A stretch of 64,000 bases of DNA from Micromonospora sediminimaris (lineage in GTDB: Bacteria; Actinomycetota; Actinomycetes; Mycobacteriales; Micromonosporaceae). Position numbers and translations under genes: made by a program. The notes beneath the pieces were generated by a model. It saw nothing but the letters and a program-made list of their open reading frames with translations, searched no databases and was not told the origin of the DNA. The DNA is taken from positions 1-64,000 of the forward strand of contig FOLJ01000019.1 in the NCBI GenBank assembly GCA_900112325.1, read 5' to 3'. This document shows, piece after piece, positions 16,265 to 24,766 of this stretch. Positions within the stretch are counted from its first letter, which is position 1; every line of letters starts with the position of its first letter.

Positions 16265-17263
16265 TCAGCTCTGCGCGTACGCCGCGTCGGTCGAGAAGAC
16301 CAGGCCGACGCTGATCGTGCCGTTGCGCAGGCCCGTCTTGGTCAGCGGGCCGCCCTGGTCGAGTGAGGAGAACGAGCCGACCGTCAGCCCGTAGGTCTGC
16401 TCCAGGCCGGGCTTGCAGAACGGACGCTCCTGGCACTCCGGCGGGCCACCCAGCACCGTCGCCGTACCCGAGCACTTCTCGGCCAGTTCGGAGAGGGTCC
16501 GCACGCCGTACTTCTCGGAGAACTCCTGGGTCACCGCGAAGGCGTTCTGGTTCTGGGCCGCTGCCGGCGCGCCGAAGGTCAGGCCCACCTGCTCGCCCAG
16601 GTCACGCAGCGCGGTGACGGTCTTGTCGACGTCCGGCGAGGAGACCGGTTGGCCACCGCTGTTCACCTTGCCGTTGAGGAACTCGGCGAGGGTGGCCGCG
16701 TACTCCGGGACGACCTGGATCTCGCCCTTCTCCAGCGCCGGCTCGTACAGCTCCCGGTTGCCGATCTGCTGCACGGTGGCCTGGTAACCCGCGGCGGCCA
16801 GCTGGATCTTGTAGAGCTCGGCGATGATCTCGCTCTCGGTGAAGTTGCCCGCCCCGACCGTGATCTGCCCGCCCGGTCCCTGCTCCACACCGTCGGTAAG
16901 TGAGTTGGCGTCGGCGAACTCCTGTGCCGCGGCCTGGGCGCTCTTGCGGTCCACGTCGACCGCCTTGTTGAGCTGCACCAGCTTCGGCGTGTCGAGCACC
17001 GCGGAGACCTTGTCGAGGGCGGCGATCAGCTGCGGGGTCGCCACCTCGCTGTTGACCGCCGGGATGATGTTGTCAGCGTTCTGCAGTGACTTGTCGTCTT
17101 CGAGTGCGATCAACTGCTCACCGGCCACCGGCGCACAACCCTCGCCGGAGGCGCCCTGCTCGGGCGCCTCCGTGCCGGACGAACCGGCGTCGCCGCAACC
17201 CGCCAGGACCGCCGCCGCGACAGCCCCCACGACCGCGATGGACAGTCTTCTACCTGCGCGCAT
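16265..17263 (-). CDS. quaternary-amine ABC transporter substrate-binding lipoprotein
   Basis: A 332-aa lipoprotein (signal peptide, lipobox VLAGC at about 19-23) of the OpuC/ProX/OsmF-type glycine-betaine-binding family. ITVGAGNFTESEIIAELYKIQLAAAGY is the diagnostic first-lobe segment, with ELYEPALEKGEIQVVPEYAATLAEFLNG following. A cysteine pair is visible in CQERPFCKPG. It would deliver osmoprotectants such as betaine or choline to the permeases encoded upstream, 258 bp away on the same strand. The exact substrate cannot be told. Confidence 0.9.
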   Translation of the reverse strand: MRAGRRLSIAVVGAVAAAVLAGCGDAGSSGTEAPEQGASGEGCAPVAGEQLIALEDDKSLQNADNIIPAVNSEVATPQLIAALDKVSAVLDTPKLVQLNKAVDVDRKSAQAAAQEFADANSLTDGVEQGPGGQITVGAGNFTESEIIAELYKIQLAAAGYQATVQQIGNRELYEPALEKGEIQVVPEYAATLAEFLNGKVNSGGQPVSSPDVDKTVTALRDLGEQVGLTFGAPAAAQNQNAFAVTQEFSEKYGVRTLSELAEKCSGTATVLGGPPECQERPFCKPGLEQTYGLTVGSFSSLDQGGPLTKTGLRNGTISVGLVFSTDAAYAQS

Positions 17264-17521
17264 GAGCCCGCCTTCCGTGTCCCGGCGCGGCCCCGGTGGG
17301 CCGGCCGCGTGTCCGACGGGCGATCCGCCCTCCGGCCGCCCGCGTTTCCACCCAACATCCTGACGCGGCCCCCCGACAAGCCGAGGAGGCGTTCGTCACC
17401 GGAACGTCACCCATTGGGGTCATCGCGGCCCGGCCAGTCCCCCCAGGTGTCGTCGATCGCACGCCCGGCCCGCTGGGCCAGGGTGTTCGGTCCCGTGGTC
17501 TTCGAGTCAGGGGTCTCCTGG

Positions 17522-18256
17522 TCAGGAGCCGGCGACGGCGTCCGCCGCGCGTCGCCCGGCACGACGCCGGACGCGGCGCAGCGGGCGGGGGGTGACCAGC
17601 CGTTCGACAAACGCGAAGAGCAGTTCGACGCTGACCGCGAGCCCGGCGACCAGTAGCCCGCCGGCCAGGATCTGACCACCACCGACCGCGATGCTCAGAC
17701 CGAACCCGAACCGGATGATCTCACCCAGGCCACCCCCGTTGACGAAGGTCGCCAGCGCCGCGGTGGCGACCACCTGGACGGCGGCGGTGCGGAAACCGGC
17801 CGCGAGATAGGGCACCGCGAGCGGCAGTTCCACCCGACGTAACACCTGCGCCCCGGTCATGCCCATGCCACGGGCCGCCTCCCGGGTCTGCGGATCAACC
17901 TGCCGCACCCCCGTGTACGCGTTCGCCAACAGCGGCGGCACGGCGAAGACGGCCAGCGCCACCACCACCGCCGGCCGGCCGAACCCGAGGAAGGTCAACG
18001 GGAGGATGGTGAGCAGGGCCAACGTGGGCACCGCCAGGGTCAGGTTGGAGACGAGCACCACCAGCCCGCCGCCCCGGCCGGTGTGTCCCAGCCACAGACC
18101 CAGCGGCCAGGCCACCAGGCAGCCGACCAGCACCGCGGCGGCCGAGATGCTTACGTGCTCGCCGAGCCGGTCCAGGATGCCGCCCGGGTTCGTCCAGTTC
18201 AGCGGGTCGTTGAGCCAGACCACCGCCTGGGACACCGGGTTCGTCGCGGCGCTCAT
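17522..18256 (-). CDS. quaternary-amine ABC transporter permease 2
   Basis: A 244-aa inner-membrane permease with five or six helices and the EAA loop REAARGMGMTGAQVLRRVELPLAVP, which contacts the ATPase. ATG 18256 overlaps the stop of the preceding permease gene as ATGA, so the two are translationally coupled and probably form a heterodimer. The family is OpuCB/ProW-like. The adjacent ATPase is divergent. Confidence 0.92.
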   Translation of the reverse strand: MSAATNPVSQAVVWLNDPLNWTNPGGILDRLGEHVSISAAAVLVGCLVAWPLGLWLGHTGRGGGLVVLVSNLTLAVPTLALLTILPLTFLGFGRPAVVVALAVFAVPPLLANAYTGVRQVDPQTREAARGMGMTGAQVLRRVELPLAVPYLAAGFRTAAVQVVATAALATFVNGGGLGEIIRFGFGLSIAVGGGQILAGGLLVAGLAVSVELLFAFVERLVTPRPLRRVRRRAGRRAADAVAGS

Positions 18257-18939
18257 CCGGTCCGCCCGCGCAGCCATGGGGTGAGCAGCCGACCGGCCCC
18301 CACCAGGAGCAGGTCGAGCACCAGCGCCAGCAGGACGCAGAGCAGCGTGCCGGTCATGATCTGGGCCTTGTAGAGGTTGTTCTGGAAACCGGCGAAGATA
18401 ATTTGCCCGAGCCCGCCCCGCCCGATCACCACGCCGACGGTGACCAGGGCAACCGTGGACACCGTGGCCAACCGCAGCCCGGTCAGGATGCCGGGTAGGG
18501 CGAGCGGCAACTCGATCCGCAACAGTCGCCCCCAACGGCCGTACCCCATGCCTTCGGCCGCCTCGCGGACCTCCGCCGGCACCTGGTTGAGCCCGGCGAC
18601 GGTGTTGCGGACGATCACCAGCAGCGCGTACAGCACCACCACGCTCAGCACGGTCGCGACACCGATGCCCAGATAGGGTGCGACGAATGCGAACAGGGCC
18701 AGGGAGGGAACCGTGTAGAGCACCCCGGTCAGTGCGAGAATCGGCCCGGTGAGCGGCCGGAACCAGTACGCCACCACTGCCAGCGGGACGGCGATCAACG
18801 CGGCGATGAGCACCGCCCGGAGGGTCAGCGTGGTGTGCTCACGCAGGGCGTTGAGCACGGTTTCCGAGTTGTCCCGCACGTACTGCCAGGAGAACCACGG
18901 GTTACCCGGATCGGCCCGGTAGCTCAGGCGGAAGGACAT
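18253..18939 (-). CDS. quaternary-amine ABC transporter permease 1
   Basis: A 228-aa permease paralogous to its downstream neighbour, with EAA loop REAAEGMGYGRWGRLLRIELPLALP and several hydrophobic helices. Start ATG 18939. A TAACGT -10 box (18946-18951) ends 6 nt before it, which points to a leaderless mRNA. Only two bases (18940-18941) separate this start codon from the divergent ATPase start, so each promoter must lie within the other gene's coding sequence. Confidence 0.92.
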   Translation of the reverse strand: MSFRLSYRADPGNPWFSWQYVRDNSETVLNALREHTTLTLRAVLIAALIAVPLAVVAYWFRPLTGPILALTGVLYTVPSLALFAFVAPYLGIGVATVLSVVVLYALLVIVRNTVAGLNQVPAEVREAAEGMGYGRWGRLLRIELPLALPGILTGLRLATVSTVALVTVGVVIGRGGLGQIIFAGFQNNLYKAQIMTGTLLCVLLALVLDLLLVGAGRLLTPWLRGRTG

Positions 18940-18941
18940 AC

Positions 18942-19937
18942 GTGGACGTTACCCCGGGTGCCGACGGTCATCGACGTGCCGCGTCGATCACCCTCGACGG
19001 CATCGGCAAGCGCTACCCGGACGGCACCGAGGCTGTCCGCGAGCTCAGCCTGCATGTCGACGAGGGCGAACTGGTTGTGCTGATCGGCCCCTCCGGTTGC
19101 GGCAAGTCGACCGTGCTGCGGATGATCAACCGGCTGATCGAGCCCACCGAGGGCCGGATCCTGCTCGGCGACTCCGACGTCACCCGGGTCGACCCGGTGA
19201 AACTGCGCCGCCAGATCGGCTACGTCATCCAGAACGTCGGGCTCTTCCCGCACCAGACGGTGGCCGCCAACGTCGCCACCGTGCCCCGGCTGCTCGGCTG
19301 GGCCGCCGGTTCCGTCAAGCGCCGGGTCGAGGAGCTGCTGGAGCTTGTCGGTCTCGATCCGGCGCAGTTCGGCCGGCGCTACCCCCACGAACTCTCCGGC
19401 GGCCAGCGGCAGCGGGTCGGGGTGGCCCGGGCGCTCGCCGCCGATCCGGTGGTGCTGCTGATGGACGAGCCCTTCTCCGCCGTCGACCCGATCGTGCGCA
19501 CCCGGCTTCAGGAGGAGTTTCTGCGGTTGCAGGCGGAGGTACGCAAGACCATCGTGCTGGTCACCCATGACCTGGACGAGGCCGTCCGGCTCGGCGACCG
19601 GATCGCGGTGCTCTCCGAGGGCGGCCGGTTGGAGCAGTACGACATCCCGGCGGCGCTGCTCGGCGCCCCCGCCACCGGCTTCGTCCGCGAGTTCGTCGGA
19701 GCCGACCGAGGGGTCCGCCGGCTGGCCGTCACCCCGTTGACCCGGGAGGTGCTTGATCCGCTGCCGGTCGACGGCGTGGCGGACCTGCCATCGGTGCCGC
19801 TGGGCGGGTCGGCGTACGACGCGCTGGCCGTGCTGCTCACCTCCGCCGGTGGCCAGGCCGTGGTCACCGAGGACGGGCGGCCGGTCGGGACGCTCAGCCG
19901 GGAACGCATCCTGACGCTGACGGAGTCGGCCGGCTGA
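18942..19937 (+). CDS. quaternary-amine ABC transporter ATPase
   Basis: A 331-aa ATPase of the OpuCA/ProV type: Walker A GPSGCGKST (about 49-57), Q-loop YVIQNVGLFPH, signature LSGGQRQRVGVARAL, Walker B VLLMDEPFSAVD, and H-loop VTHDLDEA. A C-terminal CBS-like regulatory tail is present (PLGGSAYDALAVLLTSAGGQAVVTEDGRPVG). Start GTG 18942 has GGAAGGA at proper spacing, within the oppositely oriented permease gene. Having the ATPase divergent from permeases and binding protein is unusual for this transporter class. Confidence 0.93.
   Translation: MDVTPGADGHRRAASITLDGIGKRYPDGTEAVRELSLHVDEGELVVLIGPSGCGKSTVLRMINRLIEPTEGRILLGDSDVTRVDPVKLRRQIGYVIQNVGLFPHQTVAANVATVPRLLGWAAGSVKRRVEELLELVGLDPAQFGRRYPHELSGGQRQRVGVARALAADPVVLLMDEPFSAVDPIVRTRLQEEFLRLQAEVRKTIVLVTHDLDEAVRLGDRIAVLSEGGRLEQYDIPAALLGAPATGFVREFVGADRGVRRLAVTPLTREVLDPLPVDGVADLPSVPLGGSAYDALAVLLTSAGGQAVVTEDGRPVGTLSRERILTLTESAG
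18946..18951 (-). promoter_or_regulatory. -10 element of the permease operon (leaderless)
   Basis: Reading leftward, TAACGT ends 6 nt before ATG 18939. It lies within the first codons of the divergent ATPase gene. Confidence 0.5.
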
Positions 19938-19951
19938 GTGCCGCGATGCGT

Positions 19952-19980
19952 CGCCGGGCTCAGCGATGTTCAGCCCGGCG
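19952..19980. terminator. hairpin 1 between convergent genes
   Basis: A 9-bp stem (19952-19960 CGCCGGGCT and 19972-19980) with an 11-nt loop lies just after the ATPase stop. Confidence 0.55.
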
Positions 19981-19996
19981 TCCGGCACCGGAGGTC

Positions 19997-20027
19997 GGCC
20001 GGGTCCGTCGTGCCGACGGACCCGGCC
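19997..20027. terminator. hairpin 2 between convergent genes
   Basis: A 14-bp perfect stem (19997-20010 and 20014-20027) with a 3-nt loop lies 7 bp from the stop of the leftward gene ending at 20034. It can serve both convergent genes. Confidence 0.75.
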
Positions 20028-20033
20028 GTACGG

Positions 20034-20525
20034 TCAGCGCCGGCCCCGGTAGCCGCCCAGGGTGGCGATGCCGATGATCCAGCCGACGAAGAGGCCGTAC
20101 TCCGCGCCGTCCCCCGCAGCCTGGAAGGCGCCCAGCAGCGACGGGTTGGTCCGGATCAGCGTGGTGAACAGGGCCGCGAAGGCCCCGGCGAAGACGAACG
20201 CCGCCCAGCCGGCGAAGAACTGGCTGATGGTGCCCCGGGCACGGGCGAGCTGGGAGCCCGGCAGCAGGTAGAGGAACAGGAAGGTGAGGACGACCACGAG
20301 GATCGCCCTCAGGTCGTCGGCGAAGATCTCCTGGATCGAGTCGGAGGAGTCGAATCGCCAGGCCGGCCAGGCGAGCAGTCTGAGGAACCACCCGCCGGCG
20401 CTGTCCGGATCGGTGTTGTCCCGGGCCCAGTCGACGTACCAGGGACTACCGAAGACCAGAACCAGGATGAGCGCGGCGAGCGTGCCAGCGCCCGGTGCGG
20501 ACTTGTAACGATTGGTGAGAGCCAT
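20034..20525 (-). CDS. small integral membrane protein, unknown function
   Basis: A 163-aa protein with about four predicted membrane helices (near residues 13-30, 71-89, 105-124 and 143-158) and a hydrophilic loop, RDNTDPDSAGGWFLRL, after the first. It ends with GGYRGRR. I do not recognise a family; it looks like a conserved actinobacterial membrane protein. It probably stands alone and is terminated by the hairpins at its 3' end. Confidence 0.75.
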   Translation of the reverse strand: MALTNRYKSAPGAGTLAALILVLVFGSPWYVDWARDNTDPDSAGGWFLRLLAWPAWRFDSSDSIQEIFADDLRAILVVVLTFLFLYLLPGSQLARARGTISQFFAGWAAFVFAGAFAALFTTLIRTNPSLLGAFQAAGDGAEYGLFVGWIIGIATLGGYRGRR

Positions 20526-20599
20526 GGCCCCGCTATTTCCCAGCGGATCGACGCAGGCAAACGCGAGGTGTCATTTATGGTGGTACGAGCGTTTGACGG

Positions 20600-20905
20600 C
20601 TAATGCTTCATCAGGTAGTCGATGAACGCGGCGCGCAGCAGCGGTGCCGACTCCTCGTAGCCGTGCCCGGTCATCTCGCGCCAGAGGGCCACCGCCTCAT
20701 CGACAGTCGGCCCCACCGAGTTGGGCGCGCCGTCCAGCGCGGCGGCCTCGTCCGCATTCGGCAGGTGCCGCAGCACCGACCAGAAGAACCGTACGTCGCG
20801 GCGCTCCCGAGCAAGGGTGAACGCCCGTTCACGCAACTCCTCGGTGGAGAGGACGTCCAACTCCTCGAACGACCGGCCGCCGGAGATCGATGATGTGTCG
20901 GTCAT
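20600..20905 (-). CDS. small conserved actinobacterial protein
   Basis: A 101-aa soluble, acidic protein with no signal or membrane segment. The N-terminal half is Ser/Gly-rich then helical (LSTEELRERAFTLARERRDVRFFWSVLRHLPNA), and the C-terminal part (VDEAVALWREMTGHGYEESAPLLRAAFIDYLMKH) looks helical. I recall such short proteins as conserved hypotheticals in actinomycetes but no function. It lies between two membrane-protein genes on the same strand. Confidence 0.72.
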   Translation of the reverse strand: MTDTSSISGGRSFEELDVLSTEELRERAFTLARERRDVRFFWSVLRHLPNADEAAALDGAPNSVGPTVDEAVALWREMTGHGYEESAPLLRAAFIDYLMKH

Positions 20906-20960
20906 GTGCCGAGCCTAACCGTCGAGATCACGCTCGGCGCGCCGACAAGCTGCCGACCCG

Positions 20961-22169
20961 TCAGCGGTCATCGGTCTCCCAGGCTGGTGGGCCGGCCTCC
21001 CACCGCCGGGCTCCCCACGGGTCCGTACCGCTGACGGACGGTTGGGCCGGCAGCACGGGCGGCCAGTCGCCGACCGGTTGCGGCTGCGTCACACTCCATC
21101 CAGCCCCGGTGTTCGGTTCGGTGGGCGGCGGGGGCGGAGCCCCGAAGACCGGCAGCGGACGTCCGTACCTCTCGACCAGGCGTGTGACGATGAGCCCGAC
21201 GGCCAGCGCAGCACCACCGACCGCCCAGTAGCTGACCGTCCAGCTGCGCGACTCCGCGTACGCCAGGAACAGCCCGATCGCGCCGGCCGTCAGCAGCGTG
21301 CCGAAGACGCCGCCACGCAGCCCGAACGCGCTGGTGCCGGCGAGCAGCGTCGCGCCCACCGCCAGCACCGTCCAGTCCAACCCCGCCGTCGGTGTCACGG
21401 TGCCGTCCGCCGCGGCGATCAGCACTCCGGCGAGGGCCGCGAGCACGGTGGAACAGACGTATCCAGCGGTGGCGACGAGGGCGGCCGCCGCTCCCCGCCG
21501 CCGGGCCGGGTCGGCGACCGGACGGAACCGGCCGACCAGCCGACGGATCGGGCTCACCGCTCCGAAGAGACCACCGAACACCGCGATCGCGGCGAAGCCC
21601 ACGAAGAGCTGTCCGGCGGTCCCCCGCGGGTCGTAATCCCCCTGCACCAGTACGGGCGCGGAGCGCTGCTCGATGTAGACGATGACGCCGGCCGCGCCAC
21701 CGAGGCTCGCCGCCCAACCGGGCACGTGCAGCAGCGCGACCACCAGCCCGAGCACCAGTCCACCGATCGCGGCCACGGCCGTGGCCATGCCGACGGTGCC
21801 GAGCAACCCGCGGTCGCTCTGTTCGGCGAAGTGCAGCCCGGCCGCGACGGCGACCGGCCCGACAGCGAGGTTGACCGCGGCGGTACGCAGCGTCAGCCCG
21901 ACGGCCAGGGCGAGCAGACCCAGACCGACCACGTCGACGATGAGGTCCCGCAGCCCGTTGCCGCGCAGCAGGGCCGGATCCTCCCGCCACACCAGGTAGA
22001 CAAGTGCGCCGAAGCCGAGCAGCAGGAGCGTCTCCCAGACGATGTAGACGCCGAAACGGTCCCGGCCCGGCTCGGCGTCGGAATCGTCGAGCACGGCCTC
22101 CGCCCCGGTCGCGGGACCGGCCGAGGTGGGCTCCGGCGGTCCATCACGGCCCGGTTCGTCGTACCCCAT
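20961..22169 (-). CDS. orphan RbsC/BPD_transp_2-like membrane permease
   Basis: A 402-aa protein with about ten hydrophobic helices resembling sugar/branched-chain-type ABC permeases (GGLVLGLVVALLHVPGWAASLGGAAGVIVYI, LLAGTSAFGLRGGVFGTLLTAGAIGLFLAY). Charged, Pro-rich N- and C-terminal tails are unusual for the family. ATG 22169 has GGGAGG at 7 nt, which rules out the longer frame. No ATPase or binding protein is nearby, so either it uses components encoded elsewhere or it has another role. Function is inferred only from fold. Confidence 0.75.
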   Translation of the reverse strand: MGYDEPGRDGPPEPTSAGPATGAEAVLDDSDAEPGRDRFGVYIVWETLLLLGFGALVYLVWREDPALLRGNGLRDLIVDVVGLGLLALAVGLTLRTAAVNLAVGPVAVAAGLHFAEQSDRGLLGTVGMATAVAAIGGLVLGLVVALLHVPGWAASLGGAAGVIVYIEQRSAPVLVQGDYDPRGTAGQLFVGFAAIAVFGGLFGAVSPIRRLVGRFRPVADPARRRGAAAALVATAGYVCSTVLAALAGVLIAAADGTVTPTAGLDWTVLAVGATLLAGTSAFGLRGGVFGTLLTAGAIGLFLAYAESRSWTVSYWAVGGAALAVGLIVTRLVERYGRPLPVFGAPPPPPTEPNTGAGWSVTQPQPVGDWPPVLPAQPSVSGTDPWGARRWEAGPPAWETDDR

Positions 22170-22352
22170 GATTTCTGCCTCCCAGCGGTCGCCCGGACTC
22201 CACCGACGCAGGGGCGGACCAGCGGCGGGGCGTTGCCCTTCGGTCGCAGGCACCGTACCCGCGCGCGAGAGCGGACGTAACCCCCTGCCTGGGCGGGTGG
22301 CTGACGGCCCGGACCGGGTTGCGCAGGCCCGGCGAGCCGCGTACGACAGGAC

Positions 22353-22871
22353 CTAACGGTGGCCCGGGTGGTTTTCCCAGTCGTCCGGCTCGTGCTCGTC
22401 GTCGGGCCGCTCCGGGACGCGGCACGCCCGCTCCAGCCAGAGCGCGGCGGCCACCAGAGCGGTCGAGGCCAGCACACCGGCAATGGCAGCCGGGCGGTCG
22501 TCGGCGGCCGCCCGCGTCGGCTGTACGAACAACCAGCCCGTCAGCCCCGCGTACCCTCCGGCGAAGATGGCGCCGACCAGCGCGGACGCCTTGGCCAGTA
22601 CGACGAACCGAGCCACCATCAACGGATTGACCGGGTCACGGCCCGGTCGGCGGTCGATCCGACCCCGGGTGTTGATCGCGGCGTACGCCTCCAGCACAGC
22701 CAGCCCGGCCAGCGTCACCACCGGCAGCCAGGGCAGCGGCGGCAGCCGCTCGTAGTAGATGCCGCTGATCAACAGCCAGGCCACCGCGGCGGCGGCGAGG
22801 GCGGCCACCACCAGCGTCGAGATGCGGGTGGGTCCCATCCGCGACCCGTCGGGCGGCGGTGAAACGCTCAT
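22353..22871 (-). CDS. DUF3180-type membrane protein of the fol operon
   Basis: A 172-aa protein with four predicted helices: MGPTRISTLVVAALAAAAVAWLLI, then LPWLPVVTLAGLAVLEAYAAI, ARFVVLAKASALVGAIFAGGYAGL and IAGVLASTALVAAALWLERACRVP. A conserved MGPTRIST start and its location directly after folK match the DUF3180 family (Rv3605c-like, memory). Its ATG overlaps the stop of a 27-codon ORF, which in turn overlaps folK. Function unknown. Confidence 0.85.
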   Translation of the reverse strand: MSVSPPPDGSRMGPTRISTLVVAALAAAAVAWLLISGIYYERLPPLPWLPVVTLAGLAVLEAYAAINTRGRIDRRPGRDPVNPLMVARFVVLAKASALVGAIFAGGYAGLTGWLFVQPTRAAADDRPAAIAGVLASTALVAAALWLERACRVPERPDDEHEPDDWENHPGHR

Positions 22872-22951
22872 GCCGGCGCCCCGCTGCACGTCGCACCGCC
22901 AGGAGACACCGTCGCGCTGAGCCTGATGGTCCGCTCGGTGCGCTCGCTCAT
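22868..22951 (-). CDS. 27-codon bridging micro-ORF between folK and DUF3180
   Basis: ATG 22951 overlaps the folK TGA (ATGA), and this ORF's own TGA overlaps the DUF3180 ATG (ATGA). The peptide begins MSERTERTIRLSATVSPGG and ends in GAPA. It may be a coupling device that carries ribosomes across the gap, a small protein, or chance. There is no strong ribosome-binding site, consistent with re-initiation. Confidence 0.4.
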   Translation of the reverse strand: MSERTERTIRLSATVSPGGATCSGAPA

Positions 22952-23475
22952 GCCGTCGACTCTAACGTCAGATCGGGTCGGGGGCTCAGTTCCGGCACCT
23001 CGACGGCGAGCGGGCCGGTGGTGAGCAGGTCGGTCAACGAACCATGCCCCGGCAGGTGACCGTAGGGCTGGATGTCGATCCACGGTCGCAGCACGAAGGC
23101 CCGCAGATGGGCCCGGGGATGCGGCAGGGTCAGCTCGGGGTCGTCACTGAACACCGGGTGGTCGTCGTCGGTCCACACCGCGACGATGTCGACGTCCAGC
23201 GTGCGGGGACCGAAGCGCCGCTCCGGGTCCCTGACCCGCCCGGCGGCGGCCTCCGCCGCCCGCGCCCGCGCCAACCAGTCGTATGGGCCGGCGTTCGGGT
23301 CCACAGCCAGCAGCACGGCATTCAGGTACGCCGGCTGTTCGACGTCGCCCCACGGTGGGGTCTCGTAGACCCCGGAGACCACCAGCACACTCTCACCGAG
23401 GACGGTCAAGGCGGTGCGCAGGTGACCGAGCCGGTCACCGAGGTTGCTGCCGAGGGAGAGCACGGCGCGGGTCAT
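22948..23475 (-). CDS. folK: HPPK, 6-hydroxymethyl-dihydropterin pyrophosphokinase
   Basis: FolK pyrophosphorylates the pterin before FolP. The 175-aa protein begins MTRAVLSLGSNLGDRLGHL and has SGVYETPPWGDVEQPAYLNAV, with the FGPRTLDVDIVAVW metal/ATP site and LPHPRAHLRAFVLRPW. ATG 23475 overlaps the folB stop (ATGA). It belongs to the coupled folP-folB-folK run. Confidence 0.97.
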   Translation of the reverse strand: MTRAVLSLGSNLGDRLGHLRTALTVLGESVLVVSGVYETPPWGDVEQPAYLNAVLLAVDPNAGPYDWLARARAAEAAAGRVRDPERRFGPRTLDVDIVAVWTDDDHPVFSDDPELTLPHPRAHLRAFVLRPWIDIQPYGHLPGHGSLTDLLTTGPLAVEVPELSPRPDLTLESTA

Positions 23476-23837
23476 CGGGTACGCGTCCGACGCATCGTCA
23501 CGGCCACGTCGGTGAAGGCGTGCGGAACCGGCGCCTCGGGCTTGTGCACCGTGACCGTCACGCCGGACACCCGCGGATCCGCCAGGCAGACCTCGATCAG
23601 CCGATCGGCGAGAGTCTCGATCAGATTGACCGGCTCGCCGGTGATCACCTCGACCAGCCGCTCGGCCAGTTCGCCATAGTGCACGGTGTCCCGCACGTCG
23701 TCGGACCGCGCGGCCGGACCCAGGTCGAGTTCGAGCACCGCGTCGACGACGAACTCCTGACCGTTGGCGCGTTCGAAGTCGTACACCCCGTGCCGGCCGT
23801 GCGCCCGCAGGCCGGTCAGCTCGATCCGACCGGTCAT
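23472..23837 (-). CDS. folB: dihydroneopterin aldolase
   Basis: FolB splits dihydroneopterin to 6-hydroxymethyl-dihydropterin. The 121-aa protein has GLRAHGRHGVYDFERANGQEFVVDAVLELDL with the conserved HGVYDFE core, TVHYGELAERLVEVITGEPVNLIETLADRL, and a late VTVHKPEAP with the catalytic Lys. The start overlaps the folP stop (ATGA), and its stop overlaps folK. Length is normal. Confidence 0.97.
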   Translation of the reverse strand: MTGRIELTGLRAHGRHGVYDFERANGQEFVVDAVLELDLGPAARSDDVRDTVHYGELAERLVEVITGEPVNLIETLADRLIEVCLADPRVSGVTVTVHKPEAPVPHAFTDVAVTMRRTRTR

Positions 23838-24766
23838 CGTCGCCCCTGCCCGTCGACCGCGCTCCCGTCGGCGGCAGCCGACCAGACGACCTCACCAACT
23901 GTCGACCCGCCACCGGGGATGATCTCGGTGGCCAGCCGGGGACGGCCGGTGGCCTGCCAGACGGCGAGGGCGTCGACGGTGGCGCGCACGTCGTGCACGC
24001 GTACCCCCCAGGCGCCGGCAGCGACCGCGAGCAGGCTGGTGGCGACCGTGGCCGCCGTCCGCCCGTCGGTGGGTCGGGGCACGCCGTCGGAGTCGGCCAG
24101 CAGTTGTCCCAGGTACGACTTGCGGCTCGCGCCGAACAGCAGCGGGTAGCCGAGTTCGATAAGTTCGGGCAGCCGGGCGCTGAGTTGCCAGTTGTGGGCG
24201 GCGTTCTTGGCGAAGCCGAGGCCCGGATCGATGATGATGCGCCCCGGGTCGACTCCGGCGGCTAGCGCCGCGTCCACCCGCTTACCGAGTTCGGCACGGA
24301 CGTCGGCGACCACGTCGCCGTAGCTGGCCAGCTCGCTCATCCGGCGGGAGTGGCCACGCCAGTGCATCAGCACCCAGGGGCAGCCGGCGTCGCCGACCAC
24401 CCGGGCCATGTCGGCGTCGGCGAGCCCTCCCGAGACGTCGTTTACCACGACCGCGCCGGCGTGCAGCGCCGCCACGGCCACCCGGGCGCGGGTGGTGTCG
24501 ATGCTGACCGGGACACCTGCCGAGGCGAGTTCCCGGATCACCGGTACCACGCGGGCGGTCTCGGTCTCCGCGTCGACCCGGTCGGCACCGGGGCGGGTCG
24601 ACTCACCACCGACATCCACCAACCCCGCCCCTTCGGCTCGTAGCCGGACGCCGTGTGCGACAGCGGCCTCGACGTCGGCGTAGCGTCCGCCGTCGGAGAA
24701 AGAGTCGGGCGTGACGTTCAGGACGCCCATCACCACCGGGGCCGGGGCCCGCACCAGATCGGTCAC
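23834..24766 (-). CDS. folP: dihydropteroate synthase
   Basis: FolP joins the pterin pyrophosphate to p-aminobenzoate and is the sulfonamide target. The 310-aa protein has VMGVLNVTPDSFSDGGRY, DVGGESTRPGADRV, SIDTTRARVA, VNDVSGG, DPGLGFAKNAAHN and LFGASRKSYLG in order. I start it at GTG 24766; a TACCGT -10 box ends 7 nt upstream and there is no ribosome site, suggesting a leaderless first gene of the operon. The C-terminal tail after the barrel is long but unremarkable. folE is 12.7 kb away rather than adjacent. Confidence 0.96.
   Translation of the reverse strand: MTDLVRAPAPVVMGVLNVTPDSFSDGGRYADVEAAVAHGVRLRAEGAGLVDVGGESTRPGADRVDAETETARVVPVIRELASAGVPVSIDTTRARVAVAALHAGAVVVNDVSGGLADADMARVVGDAGCPWVLMHWRGHSRRMSELASYGDVVADVRAELGKRVDAALAAGVDPGRIIIDPGLGFAKNAAHNWQLSARLPELIELGYPLLFGASRKSYLGQLLADSDGVPRPTDGRTAATVATSLLAVAAGAWGVRVHDVRATVDALAVWQATGRPRLATEIIPGGGSTVGEVVWSAAADGSAVDGQGRR

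Noticed and set aside
17407..17682. Minus-strand 91-codon frame between the permease and binding-protein genes
   Set aside because: It overlaps the permease end in another frame, is rich in Pro/Ser/Arg and has no ribosome site.
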